Below are positions 1-7,551 of a stretch of DNA of 35,973 bases, in pieces. Within the stretch, counting starts at the first letter, position 1. Every line of letters starts with the position of its first letter. The DNA comes from Litchfieldia alkalitelluris (GTDB lineage: Bacteria; Bacillota; Bacilli; Bacillales; Salisediminibacteriaceae). A program made the position numbers and the translations under genes. The notes below the pieces were generated by a model that did not search any database, was not told the origin of the DNA, and saw only the letters and a list, made by a program, of their open reading frames with translations. Location of the stretch: positions 4,380,693 through 4,416,665 of the forward strand of contig NZ_KZ119600.1 in assembly GCF_002153425.1 (NCBI RefSeq), written 5' to 3'.

Positions 1-399
1 ACTGCTATAAATAAGAACTAACATAGCTTTATGCTTTATGTTTTCTATGGCATCTAAAAGAGTAAAAACTTCTAATCTTGAAGGGAGGACAGGAAGAGTG
101 TCCACTCTCTTCATCCTTGGAATCTTTCGTGAATCCCAATCCTTCTCTAACACATAGGTATAAAAGAAGCGAATAGAAGAAATATAGTTATTTATTGTAC
201 CAGGAGCGAGTCCACGTTCTTTTTTTAAATAAAGAATATATAATTGGACATCCTCTAGGGTCATGTCTTCAATCTGTTTATTGAGTTTTTCTAGATAACC
301 TAAAAAAGCATTGATTCTTCTTGAGTAGGCTTCTCTAGTAGACTCGGGAGAGTCCTTTAGTTCAAAATACAAGTCTATAATATCTTTAAATTGATTCAT
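1..399 (-). CDS. Tyrosine recombinase/integrase, N-terminal part (runs off window)
   Basis: The frame is open from an ATG at 397-399 to the window edge (133 codons), preceded by the ribosome binding site GGAGGTAAAG. The translation begins MNQFKDIIDLYFELKDSPES and continues with a helical SAM-like core-binding domain: segments such as STREAYSRRINAFLGYLEK, LAPGTINNYISSIRFFYTYV and KIPRMKRVDTLPVLPSRLEV are typical of phage-integrase N-terminal domains followed by the start of the catalytic domain. The catalytic R-H-R-Y residues would lie outside the window, so activity cannot be judged. Family role is site-specific DNA strand exchange. Similar short recombinases accompany IS91-like and other transposon modules, but nothing here decides between these and a stand-alone integrase. 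Confidence 0.8.
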   Translation of the reverse strand, partial: MNQFKDIIDLYFELKDSPESTREAYSRRINAFLGYLEKLNKQIEDMTLEDVQLYILYLKKERGLAPGTINNYISSIRFFYTYVLEKDWDSRKIPRMKRVDTLPVLPSRLEVFTLLDAIENIKHKAMLVLIYSS

Positions 400-739
400 T
401 CTTTACCTCCGGTATTCGATTATTTTTTGATGTCTAATCAAAATTCGGTGGTAAAGGAGGTCCTCTTACTATGTAAAATTTATACAGGTGAAATCTTAGA
501 TGTGTCCATGTTATAATCTTCATTAGAAAAAGCATGCCTTTCTTTTTGTGACATATTGTTTTGGTTTGGCGATTAAAACAATACCACATAAAGAGCATAC
601 TTTTTCTTTTTTTTATGAAATTTTCGAGAGGAAGGTTTTGCCATCGCGGAGCGATTTCGTTCTTCTAGTGTTTACGGGAGGGGCACGACTGTACATGGAG
701 AGAATTCTTTATGGAGTTTATTCAATTTAGAGAGCAAGC
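400..739. other. Intergenic stretch without a supportable gene
   Basis: A possible 60-codon frame at 548-730 lacks a ribosome binding site and resembles no family I know, so it is not called. The upstream portion presumably contains the promoter of the recombinase gene. The stretch ends at a palindromic repeat. Confidence 0.5.
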
Positions 740-768
740 GTGAACGGGAGAACCGTCCCCACGTTCAC
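740..768. repeat. GGGACGGTTC-family repeat, short form
   Basis: GTGAACGGGAGAACCGTCCC followed by CACGTTCAC. It is the half-form of the palindromic repeats at 3204, 4174, 5193 and 7473, with the GTGAAC/GTTCAC borders but without the long inner palindrome. It sits just past the acetyltransferase stop codon, which itself lies in another GTTCAC. Confidence 0.8.
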
Positions 769-795
769 ATTTGACCAAGGTTGACTGTGGGGCGT

Positions 796-1329
796 TCACG
801 CTTCCGCCCATTCATGTAGTAACATGCTCATTTCCCATAAGCTCCAGTATTCATCTCCAATTTTGCATTTGTCCCTTAATAATCCTTCCTTTACAAATCC
901 AACTTTTTCATAACAAGCGATCGCGGCAGCATTGTGCTCAAAAACGCCGAGGCTTACCCTGTGTAAATGCAGTTCTTTAAATGCAATTTCTAAGATAGCC
1001 TTCATCATTTTTTCGCCGATCCCTTTACCACGCACACTCGGATCGCCAACTAATACTTTTCCAATTCGCGCTGATTTATTTCTTTGATCAATTTTCCCTA
1101 AGGAAATGTGACCTATCACCTTTCCTGTCTCCGCTTCTTCAACGCTATAAATCAACCTGCTGGGATCGTCTTTAGGCTCCCCTTCCCTTAAGTAACTTTC
1201 TAGCTGGTGGTCATCTAGGGGAAAACGAAATTGCGTCCCTCCCCATTGTAATAAAAACTCTGGTGAATCAATCCAGCTTATTAGTTGTGAAAAATCTTTT
1301 GGTGCAAAGTAACGTAGCTTAATTTTCAT
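796..1329 (-). CDS. GNAT-family N-acetyltransferase, RimJ/RimL type
   Basis: A 177-residue protein of normal length for the family. It starts MKIKLRYFAPKDFSQLISW, has the acetyl-CoA loop region VGDPSVRGKGIGEKMMKAIL (the Q/RxxGxG/A signature) and the late motif HRVSLGVFEHNAAAIACYEK leading to GFVKEG. These features indicate transfer of acetyl from acetyl-CoA to an amine; the substrate cannot be read from sequence. The ATG has a GGGGGAT ribosome binding site about 10 nt upstream. The stop codon TGA is part of a GTGAACG string that resembles the border of the neighbouring palindromic repeat, so the repeat family abuts or overlaps the 3' end. It may be co-directional with the ABM protein upstream. 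Confidence 0.88.
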   Translation of the reverse strand: MKIKLRYFAPKDFSQLISWIDSPEFLLQWGGTQFRFPLDDHQLESYLREGEPKDDPSRLIYSVEEAETGKVIGHISLGKIDQRNKSARIGKVLVGDPSVRGKGIGEKMMKAILEIAFKELHLHRVSLGVFEHNAAAIACYEKVGFVKEGLLRDKCKIGDEYWSLWEMSMLLHEWAEA

Positions 1330-1372
1330 ATAGGTGTGATCCCCCTTTCGACTTTTTTACTGTTGGTCTATC

Positions 1373-1666
1373 TTACTGATGTACTTTTTTAAAATGCTCT
1401 ACTGTTGGAAATGGATCATAGAAATGATGAAGCCGTTTCTTCCATTCTTGGTACTCATCTGATTGTCTAAAGCCAATTTCGTGGTCCTCTATCGTTTCCC
1501 AATTGACCATCAATAAATATTTCCCTTTCACTTCCATACAGCGTTGTAATTCATGGGATATGTAACCCGGCATTGATGCGATAATCTTAGATGCAGCACG
1601 AAACGCTTCCTCATATTCCTCTTCCCTTCCAGCTTTTACGTGGAGCATCACAGCCTCTAGAACCAT
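1373..1666 (-). CDS. Antibiotic biosynthesis monooxygenase (ABM) domain protein
   Basis: A 97-residue single-domain protein with the dimeric alpha/beta-barrel ABM pattern: MVLEAVMLHVKAGREEEYEE, then a central helix with FRAASKIIASMPGYISHELQ, strand KGKYLLMVNWETIEDHEIGF and the terminal helix/strand HHFYDPFPTVEHF. Such proteins act as small oxygenases or as binding proteins for heme or quinones, and the exact role is undetermined. The start is supported by AAGGTGG seven nt upstream. It lies 43 bp upstream of the acetyltransferase on the same strand, so the two may be co-transcribed. Confidence 0.85.
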   Translation of the reverse strand: MVLEAVMLHVKAGREEEYEEAFRAASKIIASMPGYISHELQRCMEVKGKYLLMVNWETIEDHEIGFRQSDEYQEWKKRLHHFYDPFPTVEHFKKVHQ

Positions 1667-1791
1667 TAAATCGCCACCTTTTTTTCAGAAAACTCACATA
1701 AAACAAATTATATCATGGCTCAAACTAATTTTATTTATATTGAACAATCAATTTTTTCATAAAAGCTATCCTTAAGGTTTCTATTATGATA

Positions 1792-1811
1792 ATATGAACA
1801 TATACTCATAT
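1792..1811. promoter_or_regulatory. ArsR/SmtB-type operator before the zinc sensor
   Basis: ATATGA-N8-TCATAT (ATATGAACATATACTCATAT), an imperfect palindrome about 30 bp upstream of the regulator start. It resembles the TGAACAnATAnTCA operators known for CzrA/SmtB-type repressors, which suggests autoregulation. Confidence 0.7.
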
Positions 1812-1842
1812 ACGGTTATAGTAGGAAGGACGGATAAATACC

Positions 1843-2145
1843 ATGGCAAATAATATTGATCTCGATAAAGAAACACTTTTTATTGTTTCTCAAACTTTCA
1901 AGGCACTCGGAGATCCTACTCGAATTCGAATATTGCATTTGTTATCAAAAAAAGAGTGTTCTGTCGGTGAAATTGTGGAACATTTGTCATTAGGACAATC
2001 GACGGTTTCTCACCAATTAAGGTTTTTAAAAAATTTGCGTCTTGTGAAGTCCAGAAGAGAAGGGACGTCCATCTACTATTCACCTGAAGACGACCATATC
2101 ATGGACATTCTAGAAAAAACAATTGAACATTCTAACCACGACTAA
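1843..2145 (+). CDS. czrA: ArsR/SmtB-family zinc-responsive repressor, CzrA-like
   Basis: A 100-residue winged-helix regulator. The recognition helix region is [20 protein letters not shown] (about residues 39-58), followed by the wing [10 protein letters not shown]. Near the C-terminus the residues D83, H85, H96 and H99 reproduce the D-x-H-x10-H-x2-H alpha-5 site that binds zinc or cobalt in CzrA. The alpha-3 CxC arsenic site is absent. In the family, the apo protein represses and metal binding releases DNA. The zinc exporter follows 134 bp downstream with its own palindromic site. The gene symbol rests on the metal-site pattern and gene context. Confidence 0.88.
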   Translation: MANNIDLDKETLFIVSQTFKALGDPTRIRILHLLSKKECSVGEIVEHLSLGQSTVSHQLRFLKNLRLVKSRREGTSIYYSPEDDHIMDILEKTIEHSNHD

Positions 2146-2238
2146 TTAAAATGGGTGGATATACTGCAATACAACTTGACCTTCTAGTTACGGACGCGGG
2201 CACGATTTTTTAAATAGTGTCGTGCGGTCTATATATGG

Positions 2239-2254
2239 TTATATGATCATATAA
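2239..2254. promoter_or_regulatory. Perfect palindromic operator before the CDF exporter
   Basis: TTATATGATCATATAA is a perfect 16-bp palindrome beginning about 40 bp before the exporter start and shares the ATATGA/TCATAT half-sites seen before the repressor gene. The likely ligand is the CzrA-like repressor, which would couple both transcripts to zinc. Confidence 0.65.
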
Positions 2255-2279
2255 GAATTAATTCTAAGGAGTGAGGAAA

Positions 2280-3191
2280 GTGGGGCATCACCATCACCAT
2301 CACCACCATCACACTGGACATGAGAATAAGAAAAACTTAAGTTTTGCCATGATCATTATTGGAAGTTGGATGATCATTCAGTTCATTGGCGGGATTTGGA
2401 CGGGGAGTTTAGCCCTATTAGCCGATGCTTTTCATATGCTAAATGATTTTTCCAACTTGCTGATCAGTTTAATTGCTATTATCCTTGCTGCAAAAGCTGT
2501 CACTCAAAAGCGTACCTTCGGGAATAAACGCTATGAAGTGTTGGCTGCTTTATTCAACAGTGTTGCGTTAATTGTCATTGCTATCTTTATTTTTCGGGAA
2601 GCAATTGTCAGGTTAATGTCTCCTCAGGAAGTTCTCGCTGGGGGAATGATCGTCATTGCTTTCATTGGGCTTATCGCGAATATCGGGGCTATGTTTGCTT
2701 TAATGCGAGGAGATGTGAAGGAAAACCTTAATATGCGTGGTGCATATTTGCATGTCCTTAGCGATGCTTTGGGCTCCGTCGCTGCGATACTCGCTGGTGT
2801 CATCATCTATTTTACTGGGTGGTATATCGCTGACCCTATATTAAGTATCGTTATTGCAATAATGATCGCTTTTACTGGTTTTTCTTTACTCAAAGACACC
2901 GTGCATGTGCTACTGGAGGGGACTCCCAAGAACATTAATTTAGATGATGTTGAGAGCGCTTTGTTAAAAATTGAAGGGGTCGTAAATGTTCATGAATTGC
3001 ATGTTTGGACAATTACTTCTGGTCTGAACAGCTTAACGGCCCACCTTGTCATTGGTCCAGCCTATTTGGAAAATCATCATGACATTTTATTACAGGCTAC
3101 TGATTATATCAAAACTCAACTTCATATTGATCACAGTACCATTCAAATTGAAGCAGAAGACTTAAGTGAGAGCGAACATCAATGTGGGTAA
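2280..3191 (+). CDS. czcD: Cation diffusion facilitator zinc/cobalt exporter, CzcD-like
   Basis: A 303-residue membrane antiporter of the CDF family that exports Zn2+/Co2+/Cd2+ in exchange for protons or potassium. The N-terminus carries nine consecutive histidines (residues 3-11). Six membrane segments follow, with transport-site motifs HMLND (H52, D56) and HVLSD (H158, D162); the C-terminal ferredoxin-like cytoplasmic domain includes VNVHELHVWTITSG. The GTG at 2280 is chosen because AAGGAG ends nine nt earlier; an in-frame GTG at 2271 overlaps that ribosome binding site. Context with the CzrA-like sensor and matching operators supports zinc-induced expression. The stop lies just before a palindromic repeat that may end transcription. 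Confidence 0.9.
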   Translation: MGHHHHHHHHHTGHENKKNLSFAMIIIGSWMIIQFIGGIWTGSLALLADAFHMLNDFSNLLISLIAIILAAKAVTQKRTFGNKRYEVLAALFNSVALIVIAIFIFREAIVRLMSPQEVLAGGMIVIAFIGLIANIGAMFALMRGDVKENLNMRGAYLHVLSDALGSVAAILAGVIIYFTGWYIADPILSIVIAIMIAFTGFSLLKDTVHVLLEGTPKNINLDDVESALLKIEGVVNVHELHVWTITSGLNSLTAHLVIGPAYLENHHDILLQATDYIKTQLHIDHSTIQIEAEDLSESEHQCG

Positions 3192-3203
3192 ACATGGGGC
3201 GTT

Positions 3204-3276
3204 GTGAACATGGGGACGGTTCCGGCGTTTACAATTGTCAGACAATTGTAAACGCCAGAACCGTCCCTCCGTTCAC
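3204..3276. repeat. GGGACGGTTC-family palindromic repeat, full form
   Basis: GTGAAC border, then GGGGACGGTTC and an inner palindrome centred on ACAATTGTCAGACAATTGT, then GAACCGTCCC and GTTCAC. The arms are complementary over about 27 nt with few mismatches. It sits exactly between the converging exporter and membrane-protein genes, and the stop codon of the minus-strand gene is within the GTTCAC border. It would form a strong hairpin in RNA from either strand. Confidence 0.9.
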
Positions 3277-3629
3277 CTATGTTTTTGTCCGTACATGAAG
3301 TTTGATACTGCGCTTGATAACATTAATATTCCACATAGACTCACGTGTAAGAGAATGATAATGATCGTCCAGGTTGCTATCGTCGTAGGAACTGTGTTAT
3401 TCATTAATATCATAAATGTCATGAATGAGTTTAGTAGTAGGATAACAATTACGACAATTCTTGCCCAGGTGTGACCTTCGTACATGAGCCAAAGAATGAC
3501 AAATAATATTGTTGTGGTAATAAATGCCCCTACGCTAGGTTGGAGGAAGAAGGAAAGAATTTCAAGTAGTGCAATAACTGCGATAACAATGAGTGTAAGA
3601 ATTTTACCTTTTTGTTCAAGCTTGTGCAT
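3273..3629 (-). CDS. Small four-helix membrane protein, function unknown
   Basis: A 118-residue hydrophobic protein: a short charged start MHKLEQKGK and then four predicted membrane segments, around ILTLIVIAVIALLEILSFF, AFITTTILFVILWLMY, ARIVVIVILLLNSFMTFMIL and IATWTIIIILLHVSLCGILML, ending in GQKHR. I do not recognise a family. The start is well supported by GGAGGG seven nt upstream. Its stop codon falls inside the border of the palindromic repeat, so the C-terminus may have been set by repeat insertion. No upstream operon partner is visible within 300 bp. Confidence 0.75.
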   Translation of the reverse strand: MHKLEQKGKILTLIVIAVIALLEILSFFLQPSVGAFITTTILFVILWLMYEGHTWARIVVIVILLLNSFMTFMILMNNTVPTTIATWTIIIILLHVSLCGILMLSSAVSNFMYGQKHR

Positions 3630-3873
3630 AGGGAGCCCTCCTCAAGGTCAGAAATAATGCAGTTTTTTATGTTTTTGTTTTCTATTAGAGAATTATTCTA
3701 TGTTGTGGAGTTGAAATCCTTTTTGTCTAAAACATGAGGGACTTTTGGAGAACGAAGGGCGGTTCATGCATTCACGCTTTTAGTAAATTAGAAGTATCTC
3801 CTCGAAGAAAATAACTGTTCATGTTTTTATGCTTGAAGTGACTGCTGAGCAAGATGACCCTACTCAAAACTTA

Positions 3874-3900
3874 AATAAGCCCTTGTTACAAGGGCTTATT
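3874..3900 (-). terminator. Hairpin terminator downstream of the Rpn-like genes
   Basis: AATAAGCCCTTG / CAAGGGCTTATT, a perfect 12-bp stem with a 3-nt loop, just past the end of the minus-strand nuclease remnant. On the minus strand it is followed by a moderately T-rich TAAGTTTTG. Confidence 0.65.
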
Positions 3901-3930
3901 CAACAAATCTATAGTTAAATAACCTAGGAG

Positions 3931-4168
3931 TTAGTTTCTCTTTAAACTCTCAACTTTTTCCAATGATAATCCAGTAATTTCAGCAATTTCATCTAATGAC
4001 ATATTTTTCTCTAACATCCGTCTGGCTACTTCAATGCTTTTCAACTCCATACCTTTTTTCTCGTAAGAAGTGATGATTTCCATAATTTTTTCACTCTCCT
4101 TTGGATTCATTGCATGCACCTCTTCTTTAAATTGACGTTCTTCTTCTTCATTCAACTTTAAGTATGAA
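3931..4168 (-). pseudogene. Duplicated C-terminal fragment of the Rpn-like nuclease gene
   Basis: The reading frame from SYLKLNEEEERQFKEEVHAM to GLSLEKVESLKRN nearly duplicates the last ~85 residues of the intact gene at 4241. The fragment has R for I and SL for LV at two places and lacks the seven-residue REQGMEQ repeat. Homology stops at AAGTATGA, immediately before a palindromic repeat; the apparent upstream start (to 4230) merely translates that repeat. It is best read as a non-functional tail copy left by a rearrangement. Confidence 0.8.
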
Positions 4169-4173
4169 ACGAA

Positions 4174-4228
4174 GGGACGGTACTTGCGTTTACAATTGTT
4201 TGACAATTGTAAACAAAAGAACCGCCCC
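4174..4228. repeat. GGGACGGTTC-family palindromic repeat at a duplication junction
   Basis: GGGACGGTACTTGCGTTTAC, central ACAATTGTTTGACAATTGT, then GTAAACAAAAGAACCGCCCC. The arms are more diverged than in the copies at 3204 and 5193. It shares the left flank AACGAA with the copy at 5193 and lies between the intact nuclease gene and its truncated tail duplicate. Confidence 0.88.
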
Positions 4229-4240
4229 AATATTTATCAG

Positions 4241-5110
4241 CTAATTTCTCTTTAGACTTTCAACTTTTTCCAATGATAGTCCAGTAATCTCAGCAATTTC
4301 ATCTACTAACATATTTTTCTCTAACATTCGTATGGCTACTTCAATGCTTTTTAATTCCATACCCTGCTCCATACCCTGCTCTCTGCCTTTTTTCTCATAA
4401 GAAGTGATGATTTCCATAATTTTTTCACTCTCCTTTGGATTCATTGCATGCACCTCTTCTTTAAATTGACGTTCTTCTTCTTCATTCAACTTTAAGTATG
4501 ACTCAAAAAATCCCGTAATTAAGGATTCCTTTGCTTTGTCTAATTCTAACCGTATTAAAATACGAAAAAATTCCTTTTTCACTTCTATGCGCTCATCATC
4601 AGTATAACCCATTTTGCTAAGAAGTGCCGCTGCAACAGGGTTTTCTTCACGCAAATAAGTTCTCCAATTTTGTTTTTTCAGTTCAATTGTTTGATAGTTA
4701 AAGCTTAGAACTTTTGCAAATGAGAAATCAAGTTCTATGGAATTTGGTTCATCACGTGGGGCATCGAAACTAAAGATAGCAATAGGGAGTATTTTTCGGC
4801 GATATTTTTGAAAGATTCGACTAAAATAAATGAACATACGCTCGTTAAAGTTCTTCTGGGGCGATGACTGTGGCTCAACATGGATAATTACTAAACTTTC
4901 TTCACCTTTTAGTTTTGTTTCTACGAGTAAATCGACAACATGTTTTTCTCCTTCTGTCACATCAGTAAATATTTCCTGTGATAGAAAACGTAGTTCCTTA
5001 AAATCAATGTGTTCATAGGCATTTGGGAAAAATAACATCATAAATTCTTCAAAAAAAGTGGTGATCAATTCTTTGAACAGGCGATCATGGTCAACCCTTG
5101 CTCCAGACAT
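4241..5110 (-). CDS. Rpn-family recombination-promoting nuclease / PD-(D/E)XK transposase-like protein
   Basis: A 289-residue protein. The N-terminal part DHDRLFKELITTFFEEFMML, the core HVVDLLVETKLKG...SLVIIHVEPQSSPQKNFNERMF and FSRIFQKYRRKILPIAIFSF match the layout of Rpn/PD-(D/E)XK nuclease proteins often annotated as cytosolic protein or putative transposase; VVDLL and HVEPQ likely provide the catalytic Asp and Glu-x-Gln. The C-terminal tail has charged helices with a short REQGMEQGME repeat and an HTH-like LDEIAEITGLSLEKV-type stretch. Known members (RpnA-D of E. coli) nick DNA and raise recA-independent recombination. ATG at 5110 is five nt after GGAGGAG. A duplicated tail lies downstream across a palindromic repeat. 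Confidence 0.82.
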   Translation of the reverse strand: MSGARVDHDRLFKELITTFFEEFMMLFFPNAYEHIDFKELRFLSQEIFTDVTEGEKHVVDLLVETKLKGEESLVIIHVEPQSSPQKNFNERMFIYFSRIFQKYRRKILPIAIFSFDAPRDEPNSIELDFSFAKVLSFNYQTIELKKQNWRTYLREENPVAAALLSKMGYTDDERIEVKKEFFRILIRLELDKAKESLITGFFESYLKLNEEEERQFKEEVHAMNPKESEKIMEIITSYEKKGREQGMEQGMELKSIEVAIRMLEKNMLVDEIAEITGLSLEKVESLKRN

Positions 5111-5192
5111 GTCCACTCCTCCATTATGAAACTATTTTGAATTCATTCTCATTATATTCCCGAACGTATATTCTGGTCAAGTTGAAAACGAA

Positions 5193-5256
5193 GGGACGGT
5201 TCTTGCGTTTACAATTGTCAGACAATTGTAAACGCAAGAACCGTCCCCATGTTCAC
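5193..5256. repeat. GGGACGGTTC-family palindromic repeat, full form
   Basis: GGGACGGTTCTTGCGTTTAC through ACAATTGTCAGACAATTGT to GTAAACGCAAGAACCGTCCC and GTTCAC. The arms GGGACGGTTCTTGCG and CGCAAGAACCGTCCC are perfectly complementary. A second GTTCAC follows at 5268 and supplies the stop codon of the MATE gene. It separates the start of the nuclease gene from the end of the exporter gene. Confidence 0.9.
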
Positions 5257-5269
5257 AGCAGCCCCATGT

Positions 5270-6790
5270 TCACAGCATGCGTTGCCATTTTCGGCTGCGC
5301 CACCTCAGGATCATGAAGATGGCTCTGAACCATTCGTCTGCTAGTCTTGCAATCCATACTCCAATGAGTCCATACCCTAAATGGATACCCAAGACATAGG
5401 AGAGTAGCACCCCGATGCCCCACATGGAGAAGATTCCTACGATGACTGGAAACCGGGCATCGCCAGCAGCCCTTAACGAGCTAATGACCACCAAATTTGT
5501 TGTCCGGCCAGGCTCTAAAAGCACTCCAATCAACAGCAATGTCCCTCCGATCGCTATGATTTCGGCGTCATCTGTAAATATGCCGAGGAAGAACTCGGGA
5601 AATATCGCCAGTACTGCTCCTGCGGCCACGGACACGGCCATAGCCACTTTCAAGCCGCGATACATTCGTTTATACGCATGTTCCAGCATTCCTGCACCTA
5701 CGAGCTGGCCGATATAAATTTGGATCCCCTTCGCCATGGCAACGGAAAACACGGTCATGACCATCATATAGTTATTCGTGTAGATTCGGGTCGCCAACGC
5801 CGTCGTTCCAAGCAGGGTCACGAGAGCGGTAATCACGATTTGGCTCGCGTTATAGGACAGGTTCTCCCCCGCTCCTGGGATACCGATATTCAACATTTTT
5901 TTCACATAATCGGCTTTCAATTCAATATAGTGTTTGATCTTAATTCGTACCTCCGTGCGTCTATAAATCAGGACGAAGCCTGCGATCATGGCCAGTGCGC
6001 GGCTCGCTGCAGTTGCGATGGCCACCCCAGTTACGCCTAGTTCTGGAAAACCAAGTGCGCCAAATATGAACACGTAGTTTCCGAATATATTCAGGACGTT
6101 CATCCCAAGGGAAATATACATGACGTCTTTCGTAAAACCTTGTGCCTGTAGGGCTGAGAATGTCGTCAAGATCATTGCTTGTGTAAAAAGTGTGGATCCA
6201 ACAATAATCATATAAATGTCGGCGTACTCCATCAGGGCCGGTTCCAGGTTGAATATTGCTAAAAGTGGCGCGCGGAAAATCACCACGATGGCGCTAACTA
6301 TGATTCCAAAAATGAGATTGATAGTTGTGGCGTTCGCAATCGTGCGGCTCACGTCCCGCGGTTTATCTGCACCGAAAAACTGAGATACCACCACCCCGCA
6401 CCCCATAGCTGTGAAGTTAAACAGGATGAACATAAACATCATCAGCTGGTTTACAACCCCGATCGCAGCGACAGCTTCGTCAGACACGAAACTGAGCATG
6501 AATGTATCTGAGAATTTCAGCGCCATATGTAAAAAGACTTCGATCAGGATTGGCCAGGTGATGGCGAATAATGAAAGGTTTCTGATGTTTTTGTTCATGT
6601 TGTTGGTGGTGGTCTGGTTGGTCGCGTTGGTTTCGGCTTCGTTGATGATTTTGTTGGTCTCGTTAGTCGCGTTGGTTTCAGTTTCGTTGGTCGCGTTGGC
6701 CTCGTTAGTCGCGTTGGCTTGGTTGGCGCTTTCCCTTTCACTTTGTTTTATATTTTTGTTCTTTGTTTGGTCGTTCTTTTCGTCAGGCAT
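5270..6790 (-). CDS. MATE-family multidrug efflux transporter (copy 1)
   Basis: A protein of 506 residues with about twelve membrane segments and the MatE pattern IRNLSLFAITWPILIEVFLH, FSDTFMLSFVSDEAVAAIGV, GCGVVVSQFFGA, then LLEPGRTTNLVVISSLRAAG. Such proteins export cationic drugs or metabolites using Na+ or H+. The first ~60 residues are unusual: a low-complexity run of NATNE/NETNAT-type repeats encoded by a minisatellite at about 6600-6760. ATG at 6790 is preferred to a TTG at 6802 because the latter abuts the AGAGG binding site. It is closely similar to the neighbouring MATE gene at 7552, indicating tandem duplication. The TGA stop is inside a repeat-derived GTTCAC. Confidence 0.9.
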   Translation of the reverse strand: MPDEKNDQTKNKNIKQSERESANQANATNEANATNETETNATNETNKIINEAETNATNQTTTNNMNKNIRNLSLFAITWPILIEVFLHMALKFSDTFMLSFVSDEAVAAIGVVNQLMMFMFILFNFTAMGCGVVVSQFFGADKPRDVSRTIANATTINLIFGIIVSAIVVIFRAPLLAIFNLEPALMEYADIYMIIVGSTLFTQAMILTTFSALQAQGFTKDVMYISLGMNVLNIFGNYVFIFGALGFPELGVTGVAIATAASRALAMIAGFVLIYRRTEVRIKIKHYIELKADYVKKMLNIGIPGAGENLSYNASQIVITALVTLLGTTALATRIYTNNYMMVMTVFSVAMAKGIQIYIGQLVGAGMLEHAYKRMYRGLKVAMAVSVAAGAVLAIFPEFFLGIFTDDAEIIAIGGTLLLIGVLLEPGRTTNLVVISSLRAAGDARFPVIVGIFSMWGIGVLLSYVLGIHLGYGLIGVWIARLADEWFRAIFMILRWRSRKWQRML

Positions 6791-6960
6791 GTTATGATAC
6801 AACCTCTTTCTAATGAGTTGTAAACTCTAGTGTTCGTTTTTTCTGGACTGTAATTTAGTATGTCGGGCAAGTTCCGAAATCTTCGTTGTGCGAAGTATCA
6901 GGTGCATATTTCCAGTAAATTCAACAGGTTTATGCTGATTAGAATTTGAATTATTTTAAC

Positions 6961-6981
6961 CCTGATCGGGCTTTGATCAGG
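6961..6981. repeat. Single hairpin resembling the head of the downstream array
   Basis: CCTGATCGGGCTTTGATCAGG: 7-bp stem with a 7-nt loop. It differs from the array heads (CCTGATC-GGGCGTC-GATCTGG) mainly in the loop and in having a perfect stem, so it may be a diverged single unit. The remaining 6803-7070 interval holds no gene I can support. Confidence 0.55.
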
Positions 6982-7070
6982 GAAGGTAATAAGCTTTTTT
7001 GGTTTTGATTTATTTGTGGATCGGTGGATTAAGTTTAATAGATTAATATTAACTGAATTAGGGTTTATCT

Positions 7071-7470
7071 GGTATGAGATTTGAGATTTTCACTTTTTCA
7101 TACCTGATCAGGCGTCGATCTGGTATGAGATTTGAGTTTTTCTATTTTTCGTACATGATCGGGCGTCGATCTGGTACGAGATTTGAGATTTTCTCTTTTT
7201 CATACCTGATCGGGCGTCGATCTGGTATGAGATTTGAGTTTTTCTATTTTTCGTACATGATCGGGCGTCGATCTGGTACGAGATTTGAGATTTTCTCTTT
7301 TTCATACCTGATCGGCCGTCGATCTGGTATGAGATTTGAGATTTTCACTTTTTCATACCTGATCAGGCCTCGATCTGGTATGAGATTTGAAATTTTCTCT
7401 TTTTCATACCTGATCGGGCGTCGATCTGGTATGAGATTTGAGATTTTCTCTTTTTCATACCTGATCGGCC
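7071..7470. repeat. Tandem hairpin array 1: eight units of 51 bp
   Basis: Eight consecutive 51-bp units, the first beginning GGTATGAGATTTGAGATTTT. Between neighbours the right arm TCATACCTGATC and next left arm GATCTGGTATGA form a 12-bp stem with one mismatch and a 7-nt GGGCGTC/AGGCGTC loop; a 20-nt AT-rich spacer with TTTTCTCTTTT separates stems. Units 2 and 4 have TCGTACA right arms and units 3 and 5 have GGTACGA left arms, preserving pairing. The period is divisible by three, so frames stay open on both strands, but there is no gene evidence. It fills the gap between the two MATE genes. Confidence 0.92.
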
Positions 7471-7472
7471 TT

Positions 7473-7513
7473 GTAAACGGGAGAACCGTCCCTGCGTTCA
7501 CCCCTCCGTTCAC
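7473..7513. repeat. GGGACGGTTC-family repeat, short form
   Basis: GTAAACGGGAGAACCGTCCC, then TGCGTTCAC and a second CCGTTCAC. It is the half-form like the copy at 740 and directly abuts the end of hairpin array 1. Confidence 0.8.
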
Positions 7514-7551
7514 ACAATAAGCACTTTCCACCCTTGCCCACACCATTCCAC

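Noticed and set aside
548-730. 60-codon frame upstream of the acetyltransferase
   Set aside because: No binding site, no family resemblance, mixed composition.
3931-4230. Independent 99-residue gene
   Set aside because: Its first 20 residues translate the palindromic repeat and the rest duplicates the neighbouring gene's tail; no ribosome binding site.
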